Shown here one piece after another: positions 41,578 to 49,941 of a stretch of DNA of 64,000 nucleotides. Origin of the DNA: JAWWOL01 sp033851545 (GTDB lineage Bacteria > Actinomycetota > Actinomycetes > JAWWOL01); assembly GCA_033851545.1 (NCBI GenBank), contig JAWWOO010000005.1, positions 1-64,000 on the forward strand. Reading direction: 5' to 3'. The translations under genes and the position numbers were made by a program. The notes under the pieces were generated by a model, which saw only the letters and a program-made list of their open reading frames with translations, made no database searches and was not told the origin of the DNA. Every line of letters begins with the position of its first letter. The stretch's first letter is position 1.

Positions 41578-42024
41578 ATGAAGCTCATTCTCAAGCAGGA
41601 GGTCGCCGGTCTCGGCGGCCCCGGTGACATCATCGAGGTCAAGGACGGCTACGGCCGCAACTACCTCGTCCCGCAGGGTCTCGCCACCGTCGCCAACCGC
41701 GGCGCCGAGAAGGAGGCCGCGCTGATCCGCAAGGGTCGCGACGTCCGTGGGATCCGTGACCGCTCCTCCGCCGACGAGGTGGCCGGCCAGCTCCAGGCAC
41801 TGGGCGTCAAGCTGACTGCCCGGGCCGGTGCCGAAGGCCGCCTGTTCGGCTCGATCACCACCGCCGACGTCGCCGACGCGGTCAAGGCCGCCGGCGGTCC
41901 GAGCCTGGACAAGCGCCGGATCGAGCTCACCAGCCCGATCAAGACCGTCGGTTCGCACCGGGTCTCGGTCCGGCTGCACCCCGAGCTCGTGACCACCCTC
42001 GACGTCGAGGTCGTCGCCGGCTAG
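41578..42024 (+). CDS. rplI: 50S ribosomal protein L9
   Basis: The 148-residue product begins MKLILKQEVAGLGGPGDIIEVKDGYGRNYLVPQGLA, the hallmark N-terminal domain, then a connecting helix (about 45-75) and the C-terminal domain (about 80-148). It is the last gene of the rpsF operon and is followed by a terminator hairpin 24 bases later. Confidence 0.97.
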   Translation: MKLILKQEVAGLGGPGDIIEVKDGYGRNYLVPQGLATVANRGAEKEAALIRKGRDVRGIRDRSSADEVAGQLQALGVKLTARAGAEGRLFGSITTADVADAVKAAGGPSLDKRRIELTSPIKTVGSHRVSVRLHPELVTTLDVEVVAG

Positions 42025-42048
42025 CCGGTTGTTTTTGCATGGTTTGAC

Positions 42049-42088
42049 GGCGAGCCCGGCGGGTCCCTGTGGACCTGCCGGGCTCGCC
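42049..42088 (+). terminator. Terminator of the rpsF-rplI operon
   Basis: GGCGAGCCCGGC (42049-42060) pairs perfectly with GCCGGGCTCGCC (42077-42088), and the loop contains a further GTCC/GGAC stem. It begins 24 bases after the rplI stop. A T-run (GTTTTT) precedes rather than follows it. Confidence 0.85.
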
Positions 42089-42127
42089 GCGTTTCGGGCT
42101 GACCGCGCCCCCCGCACGTTCGGACCC

Positions 42128-42179
42128 GCGTTTGTGGAACATCGTGTGCGCGCCCGCGCACAAGAGGCTCCACAAACGC
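42128..42179. repeat. Nested 52-bp palindrome in the rplI-dnaB gap
   Basis: The outer arms GCGTTTGTGGA (42128-42138) and TCCACAAACGC (42169-42179) match perfectly. Inside them TGTGCGC (42145-42151) pairs with GCGCACA (42156-42162) around GCCC. It is too far from rplI to be its first terminator. The outer arms contain TCCACA, the DnaA-box core, on each strand. Confidence 0.85.
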
Positions 42180-42393
42180 AAGGACGGACGGCTCGGCGCG
42201 AACCGCACCCGAATCGCCCGCTCGGTGCGGGGTGGGAGGATGGCTCCCATGGCCGGTGATCATGGGCAAGGCGGGACAGATCCGAAGAGTCCGGACAACC
42301 GATGTCACTCGTTCCGGTCCCGGTTCCGGCGCGGCGACTCCGAAGCGTGAGCAACCTGCCGTTCATCAAGCGGCGGTGTCGCCCGGATATCTT

Positions 42394-42534
42394 CTGTCCA
42401 CAGGCTGAGGACACCATTTCGCGTCGTCCTAGGCGGCAGGTCGGGTTTTGCCGGTGATCGTCCACAGCGCTGTCCACAGGACGTCCACCCCGGCTTCCCC
42501 GGCAGTCCCCACCGCTTCCCCAACCTCATCCACA
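42394..42534 (+). promoter_or_regulatory. Cluster of four DnaA-box-like sequences upstream of dnaB
   Basis: Four 9-mers ending in TCCACA lie in 141 bases on the plus strand: CTGTCCACA (42394-42402), TCGTCCACA (42458-42466), CTGTCCACA (42470-42478) and TCATCCACA (42526-42534). Each differs from TTGTCCACA by one to three bases. The 673-base rplI-dnaB gap holds no other evident gene. Confidence 0.5.
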
Positions 42535-42635
42535 GGCCGCGCAGACGATCTTTCCCCAACACGCGTCGTCCTCTTGTCGCCCATGCGGTGAGCCACCAAT
42601 TCTGTCAGTGGGCTCCTGTTACGTCTGACTTGGTG

Positions 42636-42669
42636 CAGGGCGGCGGCACCCGCAAAAATGTCCGCCCTG
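42636..42669 (+). promoter_or_regulatory. Leader hairpin directly before dnaB
   Basis: CAGGGCGG (42636-42643) pairs perfectly with CCGCCCTG (42662-42669) across an 18-base loop, and ends 16 bases before the GGAGGG ribosome site of dnaB. It could attenuate or stabilise the dnaB transcript. Confidence 0.5.
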
Positions 42670-42697
42670 TGTAGGGGCCGCCTTGGGAGGGTTTGAG

Positions 42698-44074
42698 TTG
42701 TCGGTAGTTGATGTCCGTCGAGGGGACGCGCCTCCGCCACGCGCATCAGGCGGGGACTTCGAGCGCTCGGCCCCACAGGACATGGGCGCAGAGCAGTGCG
42801 TCCTCGGCGGCATGCTGTTGTCCAAGGACGCCATCGCCGATGTGGTCGAGGTCATCCGGCCCGGCGACTTCTACCGGCCGGCGCACCAGACGATCTTCGA
42901 GGCGATCCTCGACCTCTACGGCCGTGGCGAGCCGGCCGACCCGACGCTGGTGGCCGACGAGCTGCTCAAGCGCGGGGAGATCGCCCGGGTCGGCGGCATT
43001 CCTTACCTGCACACGCTGGTGGCGGCCGTCCCCACGGCGGCCAACGCGCACTACTACGCCAAGATCGTCCAGGAGCGCGCGGTGCTGCGCCGCCTGGTGG
43101 AGGCCGGCACCCGCATCGTCCAGCTGGGCTACAGCGGCGACGGCGAGGTCGACGAGGTCGTCGACCGGGCGCAGGCCGCGGTCTACGAGGTCACCGAACG
43201 GCGCACCACCGAGGACTACGTCAGGCTCGAGGAGGTCATGCCGGCCACGCTCGACGAGATCGAGGCGATCGGCTCCCGCGGCGGCGGCATGACCGGCGTA
43301 CCCACCGGGTTCGCTGAGCTCGACGAACTGACCAACGGCCTGCACCCCGGGCAGATGATCGTCCTGGCGGCCCGGCCCGCCCTGGGCAAGAGCACCCTCG
43401 GCCTCGACTTCGCCCGATCCGCGGCGATCAAGAACGGCCTGGCCACCTGCATCTTCTCCCTCGAGATGGGTCGCACCGAGATCACCATGCGGCTGCTGTC
43501 GGCCGAGGCGCGGGTGCCGCTGCACCACATGCGCTCCGGCAAGATGACCGACGAGGACTGGGCCCGGTTGGCCCGCCGGATGGGCGAGGTCGCCGAGGCG
43601 CCGCTGTTCATCGACGACTCGCCCAACATCACCATGATGGAGATCCGGGCCAAGGCCCGGCGGCTCAAGCAGCGCCACCAGCTCAAGCTGATAGTGGTCG
43701 ACTACATGCAGCTGATGTCCTCCGCCAAACGGGTCGAGAACCGGCAGCAGGAGGTGTCCGAGATGTCCCGGTCGATGAAGCTCTTGGCCAAGGAGCTCGA
43801 CGTCCCGGTCGTCGCCATCAGCCAGCTCAACCGTGGCGCCGAACAGCGCACCGACAAGAAGCCGCAGCTGTCCGACCTCCGCGAGTCCGGTTCGATCGAG
43901 CAGGATGCCGACATGGTGATCCTGCTGCACCGCGAGGACGCGTACGAGAAGGAGTCGCCGCGGGCCGGCGAGGCCGACCTGATCGTGGCCAAGCATCGCA
44001 ACGGCCCGACCGCGATCATCACCGTGGCGTTCCAGGGTCACTACTCGAGATTCGTGGACATGTCCCCGGCGTAG
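42698..44074 (+). CDS. dnaB: Replicative DNA helicase DnaB
   Basis: DnaB unwinds DNA ahead of the replisome as a hexamer. The 458-residue product has the N-terminal domain (about 30-130), the linker helix, and the RecA-like domain with Walker A ARPALGKSTL (about 223-232), the Walker B segment LIVVDYMQLM and the DnaB motif QLSDLRESGSIEQDADMVILLHR. No intein is present, unlike in some mycobacteria. TTG 42698 is chosen because GGGAGGG lies six bases upstream; the in-frame TTG at 42683 lies inside the ribosome site. Confidence 0.95.
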   Translation: MSVVDVRRGDAPPPRASGGDFERSAPQDMGAEQCVLGGMLLSKDAIADVVEVIRPGDFYRPAHQTIFEAILDLYGRGEPADPTLVADELLKRGEIARVGGIPYLHTLVAAVPTAANAHYYAKIVQERAVLRRLVEAGTRIVQLGYSGDGEVDEVVDRAQAAVYEVTERRTTEDYVRLEEVMPATLDEIEAIGSRGGGMTGVPTGFAELDELTNGLHPGQMIVLAARPALGKSTLGLDFARSAAIKNGLATCIFSLEMGRTEITMRLLSAEARVPLHHMRSGKMTDEDWARLARRMGEVAEAPLFIDDSPNITMMEIRAKARRLKQRHQLKLIVVDYMQLMSSAKRVENRQQEVSEMSRSMKLLAKELDVPVVAISQLNRGAEQRTDKKPQLSDLRESGSIEQDADMVILLHREDAYEKESPRAGEADLIVAKHRNGPTAIITVAFQGHYSRFVDMSPA

Positions 44075-44107
44075 TTGCTGAGGGACGCCCGGCCGCCTCG
44101 CGACGCG

Positions 44108-44650
44108 TCAGTCCTGAGCGAACGGCGGCGGCCCTAGGATCTCGATCCCACCGTTGCGCCTCGCGGAGGCCTGGACCCGGGCGAAGTCGACCGACCCGGC
44201 GGCCGACCGATCGGCGCTGATGGGCTCGCTGGCATCCCAGTAGAAGGCCTGGCAGCAGCCCGGAGTGTGCAGGCAGAGCAACCGCGCAACCTCGGACAGC
44301 ACCAGGAAGGCGTGGGGCACTCCACGCGGGGCGACTGCGATGCCGCCCGCTGCGACCCGGTGATCCTGTCCGTCCATGTGCATCAGGATCTCGCCCTCGA
44401 GCACGTACATGGTCTCGTCGGAGTCCGGGTGCGTGTGCAGTGGCGTCCGCTTGCCCTGCTCCATGCGGTCCTCGAACAACAGGAAGGCCCCGCCGGTCTC
44501 CTCGGCGGTGGCCTTCCAGGTGTGCACGCCGCCGCCGTAGAACCAGCGCTTCTCCCCCTCGTGCTCGCTGCGGATGACGGGAACAGCAGTGCTCACTGCG
44601 GCCACGCGGGCCACCTCCTCGACTGGTGCTTCGTGGGACACGGGTACCAT
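44108..44650 (-). CDS. Cupin domain protein (quercetin dioxygenase-like)
   Basis: The 180-residue product has one cupin barrel. Motif 1 reads TPLHTHPDSDETMYVLEGE (about 68-86) with the metal ligands H, H and E, and motif 2 PRGVPHAFLV (about 106-115) with the last His. The substrate is unknown. It diverges from a TetR gene with only 26 bases between the starts, so the regulator very likely controls it. ATG 44650 is assumed; a GTG four codons later is possible. Confidence 0.83.
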   Translation of the reverse strand: MVPVSHEAPVEEVARVAAVSTAVPVIRSEHEGEKRWFYGGGVHTWKATAEETGGAFLLFEDRMEQGKRTPLHTHPDSDETMYVLEGEILMHMDGQDHRVAAGGIAVAPRGVPHAFLVLSEVARLLCLHTPGCCQAFYWDASEPISADRSAAGSVDFARVQASARRNGGIEILGPPPFAQD

Positions 44651-44667
44651 GATGACATTGCAGTACC
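44643..44667. promoter_or_regulatory. Possible TetR operator between the cupin and TetR genes
   Basis: GGTAC (44643-44647) and GTACC (44663-44667) are inverted around a 15-base centre, and GTACCAT also occurs as a direct repeat. They cover both start regions of the divergent pair. Confidence 0.35.
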
Positions 44668-44676
44668 ATCGGCAGG

Positions 44677-45300
44677 ATGTCAACACCGTACGAAGTCACC
44701 GGCCGCAGTGGGCAGAAGCAGCGCACTCGTGCGGCCCTGGTCGCCGCTGCCCGCGAGCTCGTGGCAGCCGGCGTCACGCCGACCGTCGAGCAAGCCGCGG
44801 CCGGCGCGGGCATCTCCCGTACGGCGGCGTACCGGTACTTCCCCAACCAGCGGGCGCTGCTCGTGGCGGCCCACCCGGAGACCGGTGCCCGCTCCTTGAT
44901 GCCGGCAGATCCGCCCGAGGACGCCGAAGCCCGCTTGGCAGCGGTCATCCGGGCGTTCACCCAGCTCATCGTCGAGACCGAGACCCAGCAGCGCACGATG
45001 CTGCGGCTCTCCCTTGAAGCCGATCCGGGGCAGCGCGCGGCCTTGCCGTTGCGGCAAGGAAGGGCCGTTGCCTGGATCGAGGAGGCACTGACGCCCCTGC
45101 ATGGCCGGCTGTCCGAGGCGGAGGTTCACCAGCTGGTCCTCGCGATCCGCAGTGCAGTCGGCATCGAGGCCCTTGCCTGGCTGACTGACGTCGCCTCCCT
45201 CACCCGCGCAGAGGCTGTCGCCCTCATGTCCTGGTCGGCCCAGGCTCTGCTCCAGGCCGCTCTCACCTGGGGGCCGCCGCCAACCGCCGACCCCGGCTGA
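44677..45300 (+). CDS. TetR family regulator
   Basis: The 207-residue product has a TetR helix-turn-helix (about 15-60: GVTPTVEQAAAGAGISRTAAYRYFPNQRALL) and an all-helical ligand domain ending in a Pro-rich tail. It is divergent from the cupin gene, its probable target. It converges with the quinone oxidoreductase gene (6-base gap). The ligand cannot be inferred. Confidence 0.88.
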   Translation: MSTPYEVTGRSGQKQRTRAALVAAARELVAAGVTPTVEQAAAGAGISRTAAYRYFPNQRALLVAAHPETGARSLMPADPPEDAEARLAAVIRAFTQLIVETETQQRTMLRLSLEADPGQRAALPLRQGRAVAWIEEALTPLHGRLSEAEVHQLVLAIRSAVGIEALAWLTDVASLTRAEAVALMSWSAQALLQAALTWGPPPTADPG

Positions 45301-45306
45301 ACCACG

Positions 45307-46281
45307 TCAGACGAGGATGACGACCTTCCCACGGGCCCGGCCACCTTGCACGTAGCGGATGGCCGCGGGGGTCTCGCTCAGCGGATAGGTCCGGTCGATG
45401 GCGGGCGTCACTTTGCCGGACTCGATGAGCTCCGCGAGGACGACCAGGTCCTTCGCGTTCTCCGAGCAGATGAACGTCCCCAGCTTCTGGCCGACGAACG
45501 GGGACAGGGCCATCGCCCGGAGCTGCCGATCGCTGCCGCCGAGCAGGCGACCGCCCGTCTCGCCGCCGCCGATCACCAAGGTCCCACCGGGTGTGAGGGC
45601 ACGCCGCAACCGTCGCAGCGAGCTGTTGCCGCCGGTGTCGAGGATGACGTCGTAGCGCCGCGGCCCGTCGGCGAAGTCGTCGAGCGTGTAGTCGATCACG
45701 TGGTCTGCGCCGATCGACCGGACCATGTCGACCTTGCCGGTGCTGCACACGCCGGTGACTTCGGCGCCGAAGGCCTTGGCGATCTGCACGGCGTAGCTGC
45801 CGACACCTCCCGAAGCGCCGATGATCAGCACGTGCTGCCCGGCCTCGACGTGCCCGCGGTCGCGAAGACCCTGCAAAGCGGTGAAAGCGGAGACGGGGAC
45901 GGCCGCCGCCTGCTCGAAACTGAGGTTTTTCGGCTTCAGCGCGAGCTTGTCCTCCCGGGCGCTCGCATAGGTCGCGAAGGAACCTTTGCCGATGCCGAAC
46001 ACCTCGTCGCCGACCTGCAGCCGGGTCACGTCCTTGCCGACCGCCTCGACCACCCCGGCCAGATCGGAGCCGCGTACGCGGTTCTTTGGCGTACGGAGGC
46101 CGTAACCGGCGAGGCGGATCGGGTAGGGCAGGCCGGCCATCACGTGCCACACGCCTCGGTCAACTCCGGCCGCGTGCACCCGTACGAGCACCTCCTGGTC
46201 TCCGATCTCGGGGAGGTCGATCTCCTCGAGCCGCAGGACGTTCTCGGCCTCGCCGTACTGGTCCTGGACGATCGCGTTCAT
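45307..46281 (-). CDS. Zinc-free MDR oxidoreductase (NADPH:quinone reductase-like)
   Basis: The 324-residue product has the medium-chain dehydrogenase/reductase fold: N-terminal GroES-like domain (MNAIVQDQYGEAENVLRLEEI, then VRVHAAGVDRGVWHVMAG) and Rossmann domain with HVLIIGASGGVGSYAVQIAK (about 144-163). Zinc ligands of alcohol dehydrogenases are missing. ATG 46281 gives the family start; an ATG 20 codons upstream (46341) is possible. It diverges from a TetR gene with two clear operator dyads in between. Confidence 0.85.
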   Translation of the reverse strand: MNAIVQDQYGEAENVLRLEEIDLPEIGDQEVLVRVHAAGVDRGVWHVMAGLPYPIRLAGYGLRTPKNRVRGSDLAGVVEAVGKDVTRLQVGDEVFGIGKGSFATYASAREDKLALKPKNLSFEQAAAVPVSAFTALQGLRDRGHVEAGQHVLIIGASGGVGSYAVQIAKAFGAEVTGVCSTGKVDMVRSIGADHVIDYTLDDFADGPRRYDVILDTGGNSSLRRLRRALTPGGTLVIGGGETGGRLLGGSDRQLRAMALSPFVGQKLGTFICSENAKDLVVLAELIESGKVTPAIDRTYPLSETPAAIRYVQGGRARGKVVILV

Positions 46282-46366
46282 CGTCCTGGCCTCGCTGGCC
46301 GGTGCGGTGGACGTGTGCTCGTGGCGCAGGTGGGTCTTCATCGGGGGTCCCTTGTCGTGGCTTGGC

Positions 46367-46403
46367 TTACGGTGTAACCCTGTTGTACGCTTACATCGTA
46401 AGC
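46367..46403. promoter_or_regulatory. Two TetR operator dyads (TTAC-N3-GTAA)
   Basis: TTACGGTGTAA at 46367-46377 and GCTTACATCGTAAGC at 46389-46403 share the TTAC-N3-GTAA pattern. Their centres are 24 bases apart. They lie between the divergent oxidoreductase and TetR genes and should control both. Confidence 0.75.
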
Positions 46404-46427
46404 TTTGTCAACTGCAAGGGGGCACGG

Positions 46428-47129
46428 ATGACGCCGACCAAACCGGCTGCGCCAGCCCGGGGCCGGCTGAGCAGGGAACGGGTGCTGACCGCCGCCATCA
46501 CCCTTGCCGATCACGGTGGCATCGAGTCCCTGACCATGCGCAAGCTCGGGGCGCACCTCGGCGTCGAGGCCATGTCCTTGTACAAGCACGTGGCCAACAA
46601 AGACGACCTGGTCGACGGCATGACCGATCGGGTGTTCGGTGAGATCGACCTCCCCGCGCCAGGAACCGAGTGGCGGACAGCGATGCGGCAGCGGGCGATC
46701 TCGATCCGCCAGGTCCTGGCCCGCCACCCGTGGGCGACCGCACTCATGCAGTCGCGCACCTCACCCGGGCCCGGCACCCTGCACCACCACGACGCCGTGA
46801 TCGGACTGCTCCGGGGCGCGGGGTTCTCGGTCCCGTTGACGGCGCACGCCTTCTCGGCGCTGGACAGCTACATCTACGGGTTCGCGTTGCAGGAGAAGAG
46901 CCTGCCGTTCGAGACCGGTGACGAGACAGCTGCGCTCGCGCAGCTGATCCTGGCCCAGCTGCCCGCGGATCAATACCCCCACCTCCGGGAGCTGACCGTC
47001 GAGCACGTCATGCAACCCGGCTACGACTACGGCCACGAGTTCGAGTACGGGCTCGATCTCCTCCTGGACGGCCTGGAAAGGGCTGTGCAGCAGGGAAAGG
47101 ACGTGAAGTCAGCCCGTCCCCGCCGCTGA
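46428..47129 (+). CDS. TetR family regulator (TetR_C-type ligand domain)
   Basis: The 233-residue product has a helix-turn-helix (about 17-62: GIESLTMRKLGAHLGVEAMSLYKHVANKDDL) close to that of classical TetR and a C-terminal TetR_C-like domain (about 80-215) with HAFSALDSYIYGFALQE. The ATG at 46428 is chosen; the frame is open upstream but antisense to the oxidoreductase. Its likely targets are itself and the divergent MDR oxidoreductase. Confidence 0.9.
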   Translation: MTPTKPAAPARGRLSRERVLTAAITLADHGGIESLTMRKLGAHLGVEAMSLYKHVANKDDLVDGMTDRVFGEIDLPAPGTEWRTAMRQRAISIRQVLARHPWATALMQSRTSPGPGTLHHHDAVIGLLRGAGFSVPLTAHAFSALDSYIYGFALQEKSLPFETGDETAALAQLILAQLPADQYPHLRELTVEHVMQPGYDYGHEFEYGLDLLLDGLERAVQQGKDVKSARPRR

Positions 47130-47138
47130 CCTGCGTTG

Positions 47139-47930
47139 CTAGCGGGTGGCCACCGGATCGGCGGCCAGCAGGAATTCGGTGAGGGCCGGGACGAGCGCGG
47201 CCTCGGAGACCTGGTGGCTGCCGGCGACTGTCCGGCTCCGGCCGCCGGGGATCATCGCCGCGACCGCGTCGACCGAGTTGCGGGCCCAGACCGGGCTGTC
47301 CGCACCCGTCAACGCCAGCGTTGGCACCGTGATCGCGGCCAGCCGCTCAGGGACCTGCTGGTCACCGCACACAGCGAGGTCGTACGGGAGGGTCGGCGCC
47401 ATCGCCTCGAGAGCCGGCCAGGCAGGAGAACGGCGCATGCCCGCGATCGCCTCCGCCGGCATCTCGACCGCCTGCGCCATGAAGGCGGCCGCCGCGTCCC
47501 CCGGCCGCCCTGCTGCCAGCGCCTCGGCCACCTCACCGGCCAGCCCGGTGGGGCGCGCCCGGTCGGTGCCGACGATGTACGGCGGCCCGTACACCGCGAG
47601 CCTGGTGATCGGCAGGCCGGCCAACGCAGCCTCCAGCCCCAGGATGGCGCCGGAGGAGTGGCCGAAGACGCCGGCGGATCCCCCCGCCGCCTCGATCACC
47701 GCGGCCAGGTCCTCGACCTCGCGCTGGACGGCGTACGGAGCGGTGTCCGAGCTGTTACCACGTCCGCGTCGGTCGTAGGTGTGGACGGTGAAGTCCTTGG
47801 CCAGCAGATCGGCCAGAGCTCCGAACGAGTGCCGGTCGTTGAAGGCACCCACGACGAAGACCAGCGCAGGGCCGGAACCCGAGTGCTCGTACGCGATGGC
47901 GGTCCCGTCGGCGGAGGCGGTGTGCCGCAT
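47139..47930 (-). CDS. Alpha/beta hydrolase
   Basis: The 263-residue product has an alpha/beta-hydrolase core: the nucleophile elbow GHSSG (about 92-96), the oxyanion segment VFVVGAFNDRHSF and the late catalytic His in AGSHQVSE (about 240-247); an acid is probably the Asp in LTGADSPVW. The substrate is unknown. It is the third gene of an ArsR-SRPBCC-hydrolase operon; its ATG overlaps the SRPBCC stop by one base. Confidence 0.88.
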   Translation of the reverse strand: MRHTASADGTAIAYEHSGSGPALVFVVGAFNDRHSFGALADLLAKDFTVHTYDRRGRGNSSDTAPYAVQREVEDLAAVIEAAGGSAGVFGHSSGAILGLEAALAGLPITRLAVYGPPYIVGTDRARPTGLAGEVAEALAAGRPGDAAAAFMAQAVEMPAEAIAGMRRSPAWPALEAMAPTLPYDLAVCGDQQVPERLAAITVPTLALTGADSPVWARNSVDAVAAMIPGGRSRTVAGSHQVSEAALVPALTEFLLAADPVATR

Positions 47931-48379
47931 CAGGTGCTCCCCTGCTGGTCGAGGTAGTCGGCGAACCTGTCGAGTGACGTGGTGAAGCCGGCCCGGGCGG
48001 CGGGGGCGCGGTAGGCCTCGGGCGCGTTCGTCTGCCGGATCTCGACCTCCGTGCGGCCGTCGTCGAGCTCGACGAAGGTCGCCGTCGAGGTCATCCCGCT
48101 CTGCGTCTCCACCCAGACCAGCCGGACCGGCTCGGTCACCTCCACGAAGACCGCTCGGGTCGGCATGCGGGAGCCGTCGGCATCGCTGACCATGACGGTC
48201 TCGAACACCCCGCCCGGGCGCAGGTCGACCTTGATGTGCTCGAGAGGGGCGCTGGTGCCGGCCGGACCCCAGAAGTGGGTCAGGTGCTCGGGGCGGGTCA
48301 TGCACTCGAAGACCAGCGTCCGCGGTGCGGCGAAGACCCGCGTGTAGACCAGGTCCGGCCCGGTTGCCGGCTCAGCCAT
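47930..48379 (-). CDS. SRPBCC (AHSA1-like) domain protein
   Basis: The 149-residue product matches the activator-of-Hsp90 (AHSA1) subfamily of START-like folds: YTRVFAAPRTLVFECMTRPEHLTHFWGP (about 12-39), DLRPGGVFETVM and the C-terminal helix GFTTSLDRFADYLDQ. Such proteins bind hydrophobic ligands. Genes of this family are very often coupled to ArsR regulators, as here, with an 8-base overlap. Its exact role is unknown. Confidence 0.87.
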   Translation of the reverse strand: MAEPATGPDLVYTRVFAAPRTLVFECMTRPEHLTHFWGPAGTSAPLEHIKVDLRPGGVFETVMVSDADGSRMPTRAVFVEVTEPVRLVWVETQSGMTSTATFVELDDGRTEVEIRQTNAPEAYRAPAARAGFTTSLDRFADYLDQQGST

Positions 48380-48731
48380 CGTCGCTGCCCCTCCCTTGGA
48401 GCTCGCGCAGATGGCCGTCGAGCTGGTCGAACCTCTCGGACCACAGGCGGCGCTGCTGCTCGATCCAGTCAGTGGCGGCCAGCAGCGCGGTCGGCTCGAG
48501 ATGACAGGGCCGGAACTGCGCCTGGCGGCCGCGGGAGATCAAGCCGGCCCGCTCGAGGACCTTGAGGTGCTTGGACACCGCCTGCAGGCTGAGCGAGATC
48601 GGCGCGGCGAGCTCGTTGACCGTCGCGTCGTGGACCGCCAGCCGAGCCAGCATGGCCCGGCGCGTCGGGTCGGCCAGGGCGGCGAACGTCGCGTCCAGCC
48701 GTTGGGTCTCCAGTACGGTGCTCATGCGCAT
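48372..48731 (-). CDS. ArsR family regulator
   Basis: The 119-residue winged-helix protein (MSTVLETQRLDATFAALADPTRRAMLARLA) has the recognition helix region LSLQAVSKHLKVLERAGLISRG (about 48-69). No metal-binding Cys pair is visible, so it probably belongs to the metal-independent ArsR/SRPBCC type. The start may be GTG-less ATG 48731 or the ATG two codons later (48725). First gene of the three-gene operon. Confidence 0.9.
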   Translation of the reverse strand: MRMSTVLETQRLDATFAALADPTRRAMLARLAVHDATVNELAAPISLSLQAVSKHLKVLERAGLISRGRQAQFRPCHLEPTALLAATDWIEQQRRLWSERFDQLDGHLRELQGRGSDDG

Positions 48732-48733
48732 GT

Positions 48734-48749
48734 TCTACCAGATGGTTGA
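48734..48749. promoter_or_regulatory. Probable ArsR operator
   Basis: TCTACCA (48734-48740) and TGGTTGA (48743-48749) form a 7-bp inverted repeat with one mismatch and a 2-base centre, directly upstream of the arsR start. Similar TCAACCA-type dyads occur before other ArsR/SRPBCC operons (family knowledge). Confidence 0.6.
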
Positions 48750-48822
48750 TAAACCGGCAAGATGAGTAAGAGCGGCCTGCGGGTGATCAGCCGGCCCGGC
48801 GAACTCGGGTAGCCTCGTCGCC

Positions 48823-49941
48823 ATGACCGAGGTCCCTGGGGTTTCCCGCCGAGCCCTGCTCGCGGGCGGTGTCGCGGCGGCCGCGACCGGGCTCGCCGGC
48901 TGCACGGCCGCCGGCTCCAAGGTCGCCGGCGTCACCGCCACGCCCCAGGCAACCGGCTCGCCGTCGTTGAGCGCGGCCGCCCCGCCGACGCCCAGTGCGG
49001 TGAAGCCCTCCGCCGCTGCGCCCACGACGACCAAGCCACCCGCTGTCGACCCGGCGTCGGTCAAGGCGAACGAGCTGGGTCTCGTGCCGGTGATGATGTA
49101 CCACCGGATCACTCCGACGGTCCACGGCGAGTACGACACCACGCCGGCCGACTTCCGTGCCCAGCTGCACCAGATGTTCGCCGCCGGCTACCGACCCGTA
49201 CGGACCATCGACCTCGTACGGGGGGACCTGCGGGTCGCAGCCGGCTACACCCCGGCGGTGCTCACCTTCGACGACGGCTACCCCGACCAGTTCGCCATGA
49301 GCCCGACCGGCGAGGTCGACCCGAGCTCGGGGGTGGGGATCCTGCTGGATGTCTGCAAGCAGTTCGAGGACTGCCCGCCGGCCGGCTCGTTCAACATCAA
49401 CAAGAACCCGTTCGGGATGACGGACCCGGCGGCTCAGGCGGCCGGCCTCAACAAGCTGCACGAGCTCGGCTTCGAGATCGCCAACCACACGTTCAACCAC
49501 GACAACCTGGCCCACCTGGACGCGACGGGCGTGCAGCAGGATTTCGTCCAGCTGCAGCAGCTCGTCGAGAAGGCCGTTCCGGGCGCCCGGGTGCTGACCA
49601 TGGCGCTGCCGTTCGGCGTCTCGCCGCACGCTCGGGCGCTTTCCCACGCCGGGACGTGGAACGGTGAGTCCTACACCAACGAGGGGGTGTTGCTGGTCGG
49701 CGCCAACCCCTCGCACTCCCCGTTCAGCAAGCAGTTCGTGCCGACGGCCATCCCGCGGATCCGCGGCACCTCCTGGGACAAGGGCAACGTGCCCCTGACG
49801 GCGAAGTACTGGCTGGCCAACCTCGAGGCGAACAAGAGCCAGCGCTACATCTCCGCCGGTAATCCCGGTCACGTGACGATCCCGAAGGCGTGGAAGCAGT
49901 ACCTCGCGCCGGCCTACCTGGCCAAGGCCGTCACCTACTGA
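48823..49941 (+). CDS. Lipoprotein polysaccharide deacetylase (NodB homology)
   Basis: The 372-residue product has a Tat-like signal (SRRALLAGG) with the lipobox LAGC (Cys near 27), a Pro/Ser/Thr linker (about 30-85), and a carbohydrate esterase 4 domain: PVMMYHRI, TFDDGY (about 147-152, catalytic and metal Asp) and NHTFNHDNL (metal His). It should remove acetyl groups from cell-wall or secreted polysaccharide. It starts 91 bases from arsR on the other strand. Its last bases overlap the Fur gene. Confidence 0.88.
   Translation: MTEVPGVSRRALLAGGVAAAATGLAGCTAAGSKVAGVTATPQATGSPSLSAAAPPTPSAVKPSAAAPTTTKPPAVDPASVKANELGLVPVMMYHRITPTVHGEYDTTPADFRAQLHQMFAAGYRPVRTIDLVRGDLRVAAGYTPAVLTFDDGYPDQFAMSPTGEVDPSSGVGILLDVCKQFEDCPPAGSFNINKNPFGMTDPAAQAAGLNKLHELGFEIANHTFNHDNLAHLDATGVQQDFVQLQQLVEKAVPGARVLTMALPFGVSPHARALSHAGTWNGESYTNEGVLLVGANPSHSPFSKQFVPTAIPRIRGTSWDKGNVPLTAKYWLANLEANKSQRYISAGNPGHVTIPKAWKQYLAPAYLAKAVTY

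Noticed and set aside
42181..42390. Small gene in the rplI-dnaB gap
   Set aside because: Short open frames exist on both strands, but none has a ribosome site, conserved motif or codon bias like its neighbours.
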